This document shows positions 10,772 through 24,790 of a stretch of 64,000 nt of DNA, piece by piece. The position numbers were made by a program, and so were the translations under genes. Where the stretch lies: the NCBI RefSeq assembly GCF_030253575.1, contig NC_080564.1, forward strand, positions 24,080,001 to 24,144,000, read 5' to 3'. Each line of letters begins with the position of its first letter. Within the stretch, counting starts at the first letter, position 1. Origin of the DNA: Rhododendron vialii (taxonomy: Eukaryota > Streptophyta > Magnoliopsida > Ericales > Ericaceae). The notes beneath the pieces are model-generated. The model worked only from the letters and a program-made list of their open reading frames with translations. It had not been told where the DNA came from and made no database searches.

Positions 10772-13700
10772 TCATGGCTCAATACTAAACAGGGGCTGCA
10801 AATGGAATAGGAATGTTTTAGGCAATCATAGACTCTGAAAATTATAATCAACTAAAAAGGTCAAGGAAAAAATTGATTTGAGAGACGAGAGAAATACAAA
10901 CCGTGTCCACACTAACTGGTTTCCCATCAATTGCAATTATCTCAACTATAGTTCCAGATCGATCAGCCTGATACAAAGCATCATGAAGTCAAAATCAATT
11001 GATTATCAAAAAACCATCTAGGAAAAACAGTCTGCGCTACTGTGCAAATTTTCGGTGAAGTGGCTAATGGGAATTATTTGGCTAATTAAAAAGGATTCAA
11101 CCCATATACAGAATGTAAGATCAAGCCTTCACACTTAAACAATGTAATCAAAGTTACTTTCTGTCACATTTACAAAGGAGGTCAAAATTTTAAAATGGAC
11201 GGCCTATATCAGAATAGTGTCTCATCTCATAAAGGGTCCCAACTGGAGCTTTCCAGTTTCATTTCCCCCAAGAAATCTAATCATATGGTCTCGAGCTATG
11301 TTACACATGGAGAAACCTTTGCAAACCAGACAATTAGGTATCTCAATATGTTATATCTGTTTTCCCTTCTCGGCAAGCATACATTAGTATAAAGATTGAA
11401 ACTAAGATCCATAAGAAAATGGTTACATAAACAAGAGACTTACTTCAATTTCGTTCATCAATTTCATGGCCTCAACGATGCAAAGAACTTGACCTTTCTG
11501 GACCGTGTCTCCTACCTGCAGAAGCACAACCAGGAACCAGAGACAGGTAAACTATGATTGTACTTCAACTTGAGAAAAAAAGCTACCACATATTTTGTTA
11601 CAAGTACTAATCGACATGGATGCTGCAATTTCATACATGCTAGAGAGGCGAATACTTGCATTCCTAGAGAAAGGACTTCTGGTTGACTGAACCTATGTAG
11701 CACCGACACCGGCACTGGACACAACACGGACACTCTGACACCTATGCAGTACAGGCACTTCACCAAAAGCAACGTACCAGTGTCTGACACTCTCCAGACA
11801 TAGAAATGTCTGGGCTCCAGACAGGTGTCCAACACTTGATTTCAAAGTGTCCCAAAATTTTCTGTTGGACACTCTCCTAACACTCAGACACTCCAAGGAC
11901 ACGCACATGACACTTTTCGAACACTTAGCTTGTATTTTAATGATTCTTTGTGTGTATTTTTCACTATTCCTATGAAAACATTTACTTCATTATGGTAAGA
12001 TTAAACTTGCGTCGTATTTTAACAAATTCTTTTTCCCTTCATTTTTGGTGTGTTTTCCATGATTCCTATTAAAACATCTGTTACATCATGAGAATATATC
12101 AAAATTAACGTGTCACCCAGCATGCTGTGTTGTGTCCAAATATGTTCAGGAGAATCGGTGTTGTATAGCATGTCCATGCCGGTGCTACATAGACTAGACC
12201 AATATAATTTCTTCAAGAATTGGAACTAACATCTGCAAATAATTCTTCAAGCATGGGAATCAGTTTGTGTGCACCTGGATGCACAAACCGTTGAAACGAA
12301 TAAAGAAATTTACCTTTACAAAAGGAGGAGCTCCTGGTGCAGGAGCACGGTAAAAAGTTCCAGCCATTGGACATTTGAATGGAGGATGGGATGATTTTGG
12401 CTTAGCAGGGGCAGGTGGTGCTGGTAACAAAGCTGGAGGTGAAGGAGCAGGACCAGCGGAAGCAGGAGCAGGAGCACTAGGTTGCAGTGGATGATATGGA
12501 GCCATAGCTTGGGGATAATGCGGTTGCATCATAACAACAGGAGCTGTAGCAGTATTCTGTTCCAAAGCTTCCTTTTTTCTTATAATGAGTTCACAATCCA
12601 GTTGCTTCAGCTGCAGCTCCACGATGTCTCTTGAATCCACAAGCCTAATAAGGAAAATAATATTTAAGTGAATGAGGAAATATATCCAGCAAACAAACAC
12701 CCTGGGAGAAAATGAAGGGTTCCTTTTAATGCACCTTACAAGGTCTGCCACTTGGGTCATAAAAACTGAAATGGATGATGCATCTGGAACAGTAAGTAGA
12801 GCAGCAGATTTTATTGCAAGTTCCAACTCTGTCTCAGGAATTGGTGCAGAATTTGAAGATTCCATGACAGCAACCTTGGATGTGGGGGTTAGGTATCAGA
12901 TAGGGCAGACATCAATATACGAAAGGAAATCACAGATAGAAGTGTGGGGATTAAGTGTAAAAACTGTATAAGAATGCACAGCTTACCTCATTAAGCTGGG
13001 CAAACACCTTTGAAGCATTAGATTTGTTGTGCCTTGACCCCTGCCACAGAAGATAAAAAAAGCATTGTGACAACAGTCTTAGAAAAAACTGGATGGCACA
13101 TGCTGGTCTGGAAAGAGGGGAATAAGGAACTGGCAGGAACTAATGGATAAAGAGAATTGGATCGACAACAAGAGGGGTGGAGTGGCACTCACTGCAACTG
13201 CACAAATTTCCAAATAGCTCATTTTCCTTCTTTTGATGGATCAAAAGTGGTTAATCTACATTATTGGTAACCTAGGGACTATTAGAGTTTTGTCCCACAT
13301 TGATTAATTATCACCTTCAAAAACTAGTATATTGGTGGCCTCTCCATACTCATGGATGGCCAATTGGTTTTCGATTGGATGCTTTATGAGGAAAGTTTTT
13401 TAGAGAGTAAAAATACAAACTCATTTCAAGGGAGAACTGCATTTCTGTTCTCCCTTGCTACAATAGGTTAGGTGAAAGAAAAGGATAAGAAAACAATTCC
13501 AACTATTAACCCTTCTATTACAATTGTTCACTTTTGCAAATTAAAAGTTACATTTTTACACAAAGTTATTAACAAGCTACATTAATTTATATGGACTCGG
13601 TATGGTGGCATGTCGTCGGGTGCGTGTGTTTCTAAGGGTTGGACCCATCAAGCCTCTAATTAAAAGCTACGTGGATTCAGGATTCTGAAAAAAAGATCAC

Positions 13701-15772
13701 ATTTTTAAGTCGAGTATGTTTTGCTGGATATAACGGCATTTGTAGCAAATATGCAACCGGATATACATGTTATGAGTGTTAAATACGATAAGATAACAAG
13801 TATCCGAAGGAAGGAATTGACACATATCCCACTCTTTTCAAGGTGTCAAGTGTGAACAATAGTTCTTGTCTTCTTGATCTACTTAGAAGAAACCATGTGA
13901 TATAAATGGTAAATACAACTTCAATTCCTCTACTCTTTGTTCTTGTTTCATGGCATCTCATTTTTTGTTAGTCTGACAGAACCTCCGCATGAACACAACT
14001 TTCTAGGAATTTGAAATACTTTGCACCAGCAATTACCATATGGTATTGTTCATTTAAAAAGGTAAACCATCCTACATATGTAACCTCTCTGCCCCCATTC
14101 AGCTCATTATATAATCAGTTTTGATGTATGTTCAGCAAGAACAATGATAACGTTGGTTAATACTTCTATTTGATGAAGTTAAAGTGTTTGAAAGTACTTC
14201 TTAAACCCAAGTTCCCTGCCTTGATAACATTCGAAGTACAAAAACCATTTAGTAAGAACCTACTACTTACAGCCCAATCAGAAAAGAGTAATGCACAAAC
14301 AAACAAACAAAAAAATCATACAAACTGATGTTGGCATGTTGCCCAATTGAAAGTTGAAACGAACAGGCTGCTCTACTCTGTTATGAAGGGGTTCTGGGTC
14401 CAAAAAATGCTCTAAAATTTTGTGATTTTTTCCGCATCCTGTAATTGGCTTTCTTTAATTGTCTGATCATTCGTATTAAGCCAAAGTAAATAAAATTAAA
14501 CAAGACAAAACAAAATAAATCAGGCCCAATTCGATTGTCAACCAAAATAAATATCTTTATTTATTTAATCCAAAGTTATCTATATAAAAACCGTAGAACT
14601 AAAATCCTGAAACCGCCACAGGAAACGAATTTCTTCAGAGGGGAAAAAAGAAAAGGACCATGAATGCCCATTTTTCAATCTGAGAAATAGAACCACAACA
14701 TAATCCTTGACAGAAAATTCTGTTAGCCATAACTATAAATCTCGACCAACCAGTTGCCATTTTGAATTAAAATAATTTAAAAATATGCCCAAAAATATAA
14801 TAAAAGCTCACTAAAGAAACAAATCTGTGAAAACAAATATTCTTAGTCTAATTTTTATAATTCTGATTTTTTTTTTCAAGTTGGGTAAATATTTCTTTAA
14901 CTGGAATAGGATCCTTCAGATCCCCTTGTGGGACTGGATGCTCCTAGCCCTGTGAGTCTTTTCCTACCCACTTCGATGTTCAAAACAGTTTTAAAAAAAA
15001 AAACTCGTAGAGACCATCAACCAAGCCAAAACCTATACATATCTATGTAGGCACGGGTAACAAAATGCCTCCACAATCTACCTAAAAAAGGGTCCGCTCC
15101 CCTCCGGACCTCAATCCATCGTACTTTTCCATCCCTTTTGCAGGCCCATCTCGTATCCACTTTAGTAATCCAAACCGCAGATCTCCAACATTCCCCAGAA
15201 AAGAACAATCGAGTAAAACATCAACTTTATTGGACATTGATGGATATGTGAATAACTCATACAAAATGACAAGCTTAAGGCTCTGTTCCGCTAAGGTTAT
15301 TGTTTTTCACGTACTTATTTTCCGCTTTATGAGATAGGTCATTCTCTAACAATACTTATTTTAGTTGGCATAACATCACCTTTAAAAGTTGTATTTTGTC
15401 TTCCCTCCATACAAGTAATTCACGTATTTATCGATGTTCAATTAAGCTATTTTTTTACCAGAATGTTCTTCCACGAAATGTTCGAGATCAATGGTTTGGA
15501 AGATTAATATGGGTTCGTGATGTTGACCCCACCGAAAAAATGAGAGAAACAAATAAAAAAGAAAGACCAATTGGATACAAATTAAGCATAGTGGAGGAGA
15601 CAAAATGGAGATGGTGGAAGTGAACCTGAAATTTGAGGGAGGATCCTGTGAGCAATGCCGGAGAGCTCGATTGGAAGGAAACCAAACGGTGTTGGTGTTG
15701 CTTTGGGATCGGATGTGTAGAAGAGACGAATAGGGAAGCGGTTTTAGGGCAAGGGACGGAGGGAGAGGCCAT
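10772..15772 (-). CDS. BCCP: biotin carboxyl carrier protein of plastid acetyl-CoA carboxylase
   Basis: Carries biotin between the biotin carboxylase and carboxyltransferase parts of the heteromeric plastid acetyl-CoA carboxylase, the first committed step of fatty-acid synthesis. Seven exons on the minus strand: 15772-15626, 13040-12987, 12874-12735, 12644-12314, 11515-11444, 10967-10902 and 10795-10772. They sum to 834 bp, 277 residues, close to Arabidopsis BCCP1. Residues 1 to about 65 are a Ser-rich, basic transit-like region. The conserved LVDSRDIVELQLKQLDCEL follows at about 115, then a Pro/Ala-rich linker, and the biotinyl domain from PMAGTFYRAPAPG. The biotinylated lysine is Lys242 in EAMKLMNEIE. 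The last exon is only eight codons (PLFSIEP, stop) but has a good TGCAG acceptor. All junctions keep frame. The weakest donor is that of exon 1 (CAG|GTTCAC). Confidence 0.93.
11692..12194. mobile_element. DNA-element remnant in BCCP intron 4
   Basis: The ends are imperfect inverted repeats: cctatgtagcaccgacaccg on the left and, read from the other end, ctatgtagcaccggcatgg. Between them are many diverged gacac/gtgtc-type short repeats. The element is about 500 bp and sits wholly inside the 798-bp intron between the biotinyl-domain exons. Two minus-strand frames overlapping the left half are by-products. Family not identified. Confidence 0.55.
13041..15625 (-). other. BCCP intron 1
   Basis: 2.6-kb intron separating the transit-peptide exon from the rest. 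It holds a MITE (15281-15390), AT-rich sequence, and at about 13275-13420 a block starting with a tgtcccacattga-like word, seen in small plant LTR elements. I cannot find a second LTR or a priming site there, so no element is called for that block. Confidence 0.6.
15281..15392 (+). mobile_element. short MITE, copy 1 of a family also at 61379-61482
   Basis: About 110 bp with the order ctctgttccgctaagg, tacttatttt, tgagataggtcattctct, aacatcaccttt. The same blocks in the same direction occur at 61379-61482, where the far end is ggaacggggcc. The GGCCCCGTTCC-type terminus suggests a hAT- or Harbinger-like MITE. This copy lies in BCCP intron 1. Confidence 0.55.
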
Positions 15773-15838
15773 GGCTCAAATCGATTTCTTCCCAATTCCC
15801 AGTCGATATAACACTGAGATTTGGGGAAGAATAGAGAA

Positions 15839-15866
15839 CCGAGAGAGAGAGAGAGAGAGAGAGAGG
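15839..15866. repeat. (GA)n microsatellite in the BCCP leader
   Basis: About 28 bp of GA, i.e. a CT tract on the coding strand, about 70 bp upstream of the BCCP ATG. Further imperfect GA runs continue to about 15935. Pyrimidine-rich leaders are common in plant housekeeping genes. Confidence 0.85.
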
Positions 15867-16059
15867 TATACTGGTAGTGGTATGTATTGAGGCGATACAA
15901 ACGATGGATGTTTTTTAGAGAGAGAGAGAAAGAGAGATGGGGAGGAGGGGGGCCAGGGGGAGGTTTCATTGTGTTGCTAGTTTCCTACAGTTGGTTGGTG
16001 GTTTAACGAACTGCACCCACTATGAGACAGTTGGGAGTTTAAACTGTTGCCCTTTTCAC

Positions 16060-16066
16060 TATATAT
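16060..16066 (-). promoter_or_regulatory. possible TATA box of BCCP
   Basis: TATATA-type sequence on the minus strand about 290 bp upstream of the start codon. It would give a CT-rich leader of some 250 bases. Position and composition fit, but no transcript evidence is available. Confidence 0.35.
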
Positions 16067-16524
16067 GCAAGTACAACTAATTAATCAATGTTCAACACAT
16101 TTTTTTATCACTGAGGTAATAGAGTGGTATCAGCATTTTTTGAATTTTCTTTTTCAACAAACCATATTCTGCTACTAATCTAGGGGTACGTGCAAGCCAA
16201 GTTTTTGCTAGTCGAGCTCGACTTATCTTGTAAACCAGCCTAAAATTTGAGTTCGGCTCGATTACTAAATGAACCGAACCATGAGCTGCTGGCGAGTAAG
16301 TAGCTCAGTTCATTTGCAGCCCCACCGAGGCGGAAGGGGATGAGACTGGTGAGGTTTGAACCTTCAGGAGTATTAGCAGCCTATCACATTTTGTTTTTTT
16401 GAACAATAACCGTCTATCACTTGGTTGTCCCTCTATTTTGCTTAAATTCGGTGTTGAGTTGTGGGTTTTAATGATAAAAATAATTAATCAAAGTGACCCC
16501 ATTTCTTGTGTAATTAGAGTTTAT

Positions 16525-17212
16525 GAGCATCTCCAATCAATGATGTCAAAATTGGCATGGCATCCAAGTGAATGAATTGGCATTTAAGACAACTCATTTG
16601 AAAATGTTAATTGTCTAGGTGTCACTTGGCAGTTTTCCTCTCATATCAAATTTGACATGTGATGTCAAATGTTTTTCTTTTCAACTAGACAATTACTTTA
16701 CTCCCCAAAACTTAAAATTAATTTGAAAACATACCTAAATAAGAAATTTGGCATATTGGTTCGATTGAGTATGCCAACATGTCAAATTGCCAAATATATA
16801 GGCCTTCAACAAATTTAATATCCCCACATTTGAAGCAGGTTGGAGATTTAAGGTTTTATTAGTTGAGAGACAAAGCAACAGTTTATGAGAGACTCGGCAT
16901 CTCTAGTCATGATTCATACTTTTACTTTTTATTTTGTATATAATCTTGTGTAAGAACTTTATTTTGAAATGAAGCAGTTCATTTTATTAAGTAGTATAAA
17001 ATTGAATAAAACCTTAATGGCATAATTTTAAATTTGAGGGAACGAAATGACTTTTGAAAATTTGAATAAATAATCGGGCTCGTCTCCCTCTATTTAAGCA
17101 AAAGTCAATATGGTATAGGTTGAAGTCAAGAATTTGAGAGAGTTTCAAGGTTTTTTTGCTCCAATTTGGATTCGAGCAACAAACAAAAAAAAAGGTAGGA
17201 TTGGAGATGCTC
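16525..17212. mobile_element. candidate non-autonomous element with GAGCATCTCCAATC ends
   Basis: The 14-bp ends GAGCATCTCCAATC (16525) and GATTGGAGATGCTC (ending 17212) are perfect inverted repeats. Similar GAGCATCTCCAA termini are frequent in plant MITE-like elements. The 690-bp interior is AT-rich with several tggcat/gtgtca-like words and no credible gene. A clear target duplication is not visible, so age or superfamily cannot be fixed. Confidence 0.5.
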
Positions 17213-17329
17213 GTAGTGTGCAAATCAAGGGTTTATGATATCGATGGAAAGTCACTTTTGGATCTAGGTCAACTTCAACAATTGCGTGCAATAGGCCCCA
17301 AAAGATTCAACTGTACTACAATATGAATC

Positions 17330-17700
17330 GCTGATTGCTACTATGATAATGAAAAGAAAAACAAATCAAAACATATTGTGGAGAAACTAAATCACAAGCA
17401 AAATCACAGAGAGACCGATGTATACGTGGTTTGACTTATATTTGACGTAAACCTACACATACGGCAAATAGAAAATAAAGCGATTCTACTAATGCAAATA
17501 GATTAATGCTCCAAAGAGTTGCAATGTTGACAACGTAAACTATCATGAAGAGAAAAACTCGCCAGCCTAAATGACAAGTTCTCTTATGAATTCCCAGTTG
17601 AAACCTCTCAACCAAAATTGTCATATCAAGTCTCACAACATCATAGTTTTAATATGTCACAAAATCATTTAAAAATGTTATTCAATTATCATAACATATG
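17330..17700. mobile_element. possible degraded LTR (Ty1/copia-like)
   Basis: A block with cacagagagaccgatgtatacgtggtttg and a following cctacacatacggca resembles the tacgtggttcgg...cctacgtccacgg core found in many plant copia LTRs. Ends and target duplication are not recognisable. The minus-strand frame at 17436-17636 has no family resemblance. Confidence 0.3.
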
Positions 17701-17774
17701 GAAGGCGTAAAAATCATCAATTAAGCATTTTTATAGTCAAAGGTCGACATCAATTTATGCAAATAAACATTGAT

Positions 17775-18120
17775 AAAACTCATGAAATTAAAGTATACGT
17801 AAACTCACCAAATCATGCGTCAACAATTCCGACCAGACTAGGGCCCGCAATTTATGCAAATTAACCCAAATCAAATGACGCGTTTAACATCAATATATAT
17901 ATATATATATTCAGAATTATGGAATTGGGGAATTAGGCAAAAGTGTTGGTTTCATAAGTCAATTTGCCCTTTATAAAACTCATGAAATGAAAGTAAACGT
18001 AAACTCACAAAATCACACGTTAGCAATTCCGATGGTATTAGGGGCTCACAACTCACATGGCCACAATTTAATTAGGTAAGCCTAAATCAAATGACGTGTT
18101 TTAACATCTATAAATTTATA
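17775..18120 (+). repeat. diverged direct duplication, period about 200 bp
   Basis: Two blocks starting aaactcatgaaattaaagta (about 17776) and aaactcatgaaatgaaagta (about 17976) continue in parallel through cgtaaactca, caattccga and aaatcaaatgacg to an AT-rich end. The copies differ by many substitutions and indels, so the event is old. A short (TA)n lies between them at about 17895-17912. Confidence 0.7.
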
Positions 18121-18324
18121 CAAAAAAATTAGTACATCGGTAAATGAAGCACAAGAGTGTTGATTTCTATGACGTTTTAACTTACCGAGAATGTTCGTTG
18201 TGGCGGGAAATAAACGTTTGGGAACCAATAACTCGTTGGGTAATCAGAGCTGCAGAACGGCCGCGAATCAAAATACTACAGTACAGTATAATTTTGGGTT
18301 TAAGTGGTTGTTTTAGGACTATTT

Positions 18325-18425
18325 GTTTAAGGTGGTGGTCAACGCAGTGGCAAAGGCGTCCATCTAGCTAATTTAGAATTATGTTCGAGCCCAACTGATT
18401 AGTAGCCAAAATCTGTTATAGCTAC
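18325..18425 (+). mobile_element. possible tRNA-derived SINE head
   Basis: A box-A-like cagtggcaaaggcgtc is followed about 30 bp later by a box-B-like atgttcgagccc, the spacing expected of a pol III tRNA-type promoter. No tRNA fold can be completed and no tail is obvious, so this is a candidate only. Confidence 0.35.
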
Positions 18426-18966
18426 AACACCACTAGACTCAAGTTAACTAAGTTATCTCTTTTATGTAAACTGTCTCAGCAATAGAACGAGCACATACAA
18501 GAAAAATAAACTCAAAGATGGATTGAATTGAAGTACTGCGCATAAACTGGTCCGAACATTCCAAGTTATCAATGAAGAAAAATCTCAATCCTTGTTATGT
18601 TATATCCGTAAACATTTATTTAGTATTGGTTTACAACTGATCATTTGTCTGTGATGGGGATGTACATTAAGGAAGTCATTAAGTACCAACTTATCCTTAA
18701 AACTTTAGTTTTGTTATTTCGCACTTCAGTAACCCCTTTGCTAACCAAAAACCATAAAAGAAGGCTAACCGGCCCCTTTTGGTAACTACCTACCTACCTA
18801 TCCTCCATCATTTCATCATATATATAACGCACGTGTATGACAAACGACAATTTAAAAAAAAAAAAAAAATCATCCGAAAAAAATATTTTGAATTTTTTTA
18901 AATAATCACATAAAAAGAAAAAAATCACAAAAAATCCTCCTGATCAACCAAAATTTTCCAAAGTGC

Positions 18967-19112
18967 CAGGCTATCACAGTTGGTAAGTTCATATCCCCCT
19001 CCGTGGTTGCTTAGTTTCGAGCCCCACGAGGGGCAGAGTTTGGGGGTTTTCAAAAGCTCTGGATAGCCTCTGAGCCCCCCGTTGACTAACATCTCACTAA
19101 CCTCCGCTAATT
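18967..19112 (+). mobile_element. tRNA-derived SINE, family B copy 1
   Basis: Box-A-like tatcacagttggtaagttc and box-B-like agtttcgagcccc are followed by a body with gaggggcagagtttggggg, ggatagcctctgagcccccc and gttgactaac. The same body occurs at 42560-42700 in the same orientation. It differs from the Au-type copies near the expansin gene, so it is a second SINE family. Confidence 0.65.
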
Positions 19113-19494
19113 ATACAATATTGGCAAAAAACAAAAACAAAATTTTCCACTTAATAGGGGAAAAAAAAAGGTTCTCAAACTTCCCCTCATTCCCTGTGTT
19201 CAAACTCTCTCTTAACAAACATTCCATATTTTATGTCAAAATTGTAAATAGATGAATGATAAATACCATTAAATATAACATAACTTTTTCTACACTCCCG
19301 TGCCCACAGGATACTGAGCTCGTATTATTAAGGTTGCATTTCCGTTAATCTAAATGGACTACATGGTAATAGCAATAGTCAAATTATTTATGTTGAATGA
19401 CGGGTTTTAGCCTATTTAGTCCCTTTAGCTTGACGGAAACGCACCTCGTTGACCCAAAAAGGTACACAGTGAAAGAAAACAAAGAAAATTCACA

Positions 19495-19617
19495 TGGGCC
19501 TATAGAATGGATTGGGCTGGCCTTCCCATTATAGGGCTTTGAGCATGAGTCGGCCCACCTTGGTTGAAGCCCTAATTATGGCCCTAGGCCACACAAACTA
19601 CGCTACTATAAACCCTA
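19495..19617 (+). promoter_or_regulatory. RPS19 promoter: site II motifs, TATA and telo box
   Basis: TGGGCC/TGGGCT-type site II motifs occur at about 19496, 19513 and, inverted, at about 19552. They are followed by tataaa (19607-19612) and an overlapping telo box AAACCCTA (19610-19617). Site II plus telo box is the standard arrangement in plant ribosomal-protein promoters and supports growth-linked expression. The start codon is about 95 bp downstream. Confidence 0.75.
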
Positions 19618-19710
19618 GCCGTGACCTTGGTCATTTCTCTTGCTTGCACACACAAACCCTTGCTGCATCTCAGGGAGATCTGCGCGCCCCAGCAGCAGCA
19701 GCAGCAGAAA

Positions 19711-22458
<2,748 letters not shown>

Positions 22459-23039
22459 GAGATGGGGGATTCAGGAATCTATGCATACACTTTGATTGCT
22501 TTGGAGTTAGAACCCTCTTAGACATTTTGATTGGGAGTAGATTTAGCGTATTGTCAATCAATTTTGCACTTGGTTGCATAATTTCACCATAATGGACGTG
22601 TTTTTTTCTTTAAAATCTAAAAATTCGTGAACTTTGGTTTTAGTGTTATTAAGTTCCTGAAACCGTTTTGTTGTGGATTAGTTCCTGTTTACCATCCTAT
22701 TTGATGCTCGCCTAGTTCTGAACATGAGAAGCGACTGTGTTCATCAATCGACCTCTGGAGGCCAATTTGTCAGGTAAACTCATTGTATGGCATGACAGAC
22801 GTAATTGGTTTGGTATCACAGTCAAATATCCGGGTAGTGCTTCGATATTTGATCTGAATCGGCCTTTTTCGTTTCTGTCCTCACTACGTGACCCACATAC
22901 TGATAATGAAGTGTATTACGGTAGGAAACTAAAGTTCGATCAGACATCTGTAGCCGTGTAATGGAAGTCAACTTGTTTTGATTTCATGGTTGATGTCTTA
23001 TCAACTTGCAATTTTATTTGGATCGCCTAATCAATGAGA
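22459..23039. other. RPS19 3' flank and spacer
   Basis: Contains the expected 3'UTR of RPS19. A frame at 22737-22961 has no recognisable family and no promoter. Nothing else seen. Confidence 0.4.
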
Positions 23040-23289
23040 CGAAACAATAAACGACAGATTACATAAGTGTTTGACTATGAGGTTGCATATTTGAATTGCT
23101 AGGCCAACCATTAGCTGTCCAATGTCTGGTACCCATACAGGGGAAAGCGGCGGACCTAAACTCCCAGTCTTCCCATAACTCACTGCGTTCATATTGGTGA
23201 TCCCACGGAAATTTGAGAGCGAGAGACCCACAAAAACCTTGAACAAATAAAGTAGACAAGACAAGTGACAAAACCTCACAAAAACCTTA

Positions 23290-23674
23290 GGGGGTGTTTA
23301 TTAACCCTTTTGGTTTTTGTTTTTACTTTTTTGAAAATTAATGAAGAAAACTTGTTTGGTAACAAGTTTCTACTTTTATGTTTTCTATAAACTTTTTTAG
23401 AGTTTTTGTAAAGGGAAATGATATTGACACTACAAAAATTGATGCATGCACTTCAAAATCAATGTAATTCCATAGCCACTTTTCTTTGTTTTTTTGAAGT
23501 GTTTGCATAAATTTTTAGAGTGCCAATATCATTTCTCTTTTGTAAACTATGAAAACTACAAAAGAGTTTTTTCCTTTTCTTTTTTTTTTTTTGAGAAACA
23601 CAAATATTACCAAACATGTTTCTACTTCTAGTTTCTTAAAAATTGAAAACTGAAAAAGGTTATCAAACACACCC
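23290..23674. mobile_element. Tourist-like MITE inside the DGK duplicate
   Basis: 385 bp with terminal inverted repeats GGGGGTGTTTATTAACC and, reversed, GGGTGTGTTTGATAACC, flanked by TTA on both sides (23287-23289, 23675-23677). TTA target and GGGGTGTTT ends are typical of PIF/Harbinger-derived Tourist MITEs. It is itself interrupted by a smaller element (next entry). Confidence 0.8.
23413..23537. mobile_element. small element nested in the Tourist-like MITE
   Basis: 125 bp with inverted ends GGGAAATGATATTGACACT and, reversed, GAGAAATGATATTGGCACT. The exact 9-bp duplication ttttgtaaa lies outside both ends (23404-23412 and 23538-23546). This supports a MULE-type MITE that landed after the host MITE did. 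Confidence 0.85.
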
Positions 23675-23690
23675 TTAGCTTTTGCTTTGG

Positions 23691-23694
<4 letters not shown>

Positions 23695-23730
<36 letters not shown>
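23695..23730. repeat. (CT)n microsatellite
   Basis: About 36 bp of CT. Corresponds in position to the CT tract at 30383-30413 in the DGK leader and is part of the duplication. Confidence 0.9.
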
Positions 23731-23736
<6 letters not shown>

Positions 23737-24429
23737 GTTTTGATCGTCTCGACCTTTTGCGCTACTTTTAAGTTTGGAGTGTTATGCGCAATAAGTGTGA
23801 AGTAAAATAAAGTAAAAGTGGCAAGAATAATTGTTGTTTTGCTTTCACTTAGGGAGAATAGTAATGTAGTTTGTTTGCTAGCTTGCATGACATAGGTTCC
23901 CTAATGTAAAATATTGATGGGGAATCTCATAATGTAGTCTGGAGTGTAAGATATAATTGTACCCAAGAATATATTCAAGTCTTAGTGAAAGACATGGGCA
24001 TGTGCTAGGTGTAGGTGATGTCACTTTCCATGTTGTAGATGCCTCGGAAGGCCCTCGTCGTATTCTACTCAAACTTGAGCAATAATATTCTCTTGTGTGT
24101 TGTGTGATCTCCTCCCTTCTTAGTGATTGTACTCTCTCAGTGATTGCACATTTGTCGCGAAGTGCCATTGCAGGTGTTCTTTGATCTTTTCCCTCTCTTC
24201 GTTTTGATCCTGTTTGAAACTAAATGCGCTTTTCTAATGCAGGTTGCAGAGTGCGTAAATGCTAATTTCTAATCACTGTTCATATTAGTCACAGTTGTTT
24301 TTGATATTTGTTGCATCTCTTTGTACAAACATGCAGTTGCATGTATGGATTGAATTAGTGTCTGTAATGAAGGTTGAGTATCAGAGAAATTACTTCACAC
24401 GAAAAAATGGATGGTCGCACGGAGCCCTG

Positions 24430-24790
24430 CTATGAGTACAACACTTTTGTGTATAATACTTGTACACCACTTAGTGTGGAACCATTTCGAGGTCCCACAA
24501 AAATAATCTTAGCCATTCAATTTGTTCAGAATATTTTTTTAAAGGACCCCTTTAGAATCTAAAACAGTTCAAAAGGATATCGGTAAGTACTTGATCTGTA
24601 CAATCTTTGTTTTGATGTCTAATCGTACGAACCAAAAAAATAACGTATGTATCAAGTACTTACCGATATCAGCTTGAATTGATTTTTTAAACGAACTCTT
24701 CAAAAAATGTTTTGAACAAATTGACAGACTCGAAATATTTGTGTGAGGCCTCAAAATGGGTCCCGGACAAGATGATGTACCCATAGGAAT
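24430..24790. mobile_element. foldback MITE with a perfect 20-bp core stem
   Basis: The core arms gatatcggtaagtacttgat (24576-24595, one base either way) and the inverse at 24651-24670 pair perfectly around a loop of about 55 bases. Outer arms continue with lower identity: caatttgttcagaatatttt pairs with the inverse of gttttgaacaaattg, and a gaggtccca-like block pairs with tgggtccc. Termini are uncertain by tens of bases. It separates the leader part from the coding part of the DGK duplicate. Confidence 0.65.

Noticed and set aside
12672-12971. 99-codon plus-strand frame
   Set aside because: Antisense to BCCP exon 3 and neighbouring introns. No independent support.
13250-13440. Possible small LTR in BCCP intron 1
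   Set aside because: Only one tgtcccacattga-type word. No second LTR, priming site or target duplication could be found.
15442-15969. 175-codon minus-strand frame over the BCCP leader
   Set aside because: It reads through the CT-rich leader and beyond the exon 1 donor in a different frame from the transit peptide.
18325-18425. Possible true tRNA gene
   Set aside because: Box-A- and box-B-like words are present but acceptor and anticodon stems cannot be drawn, so it is listed only as a SINE candidate.
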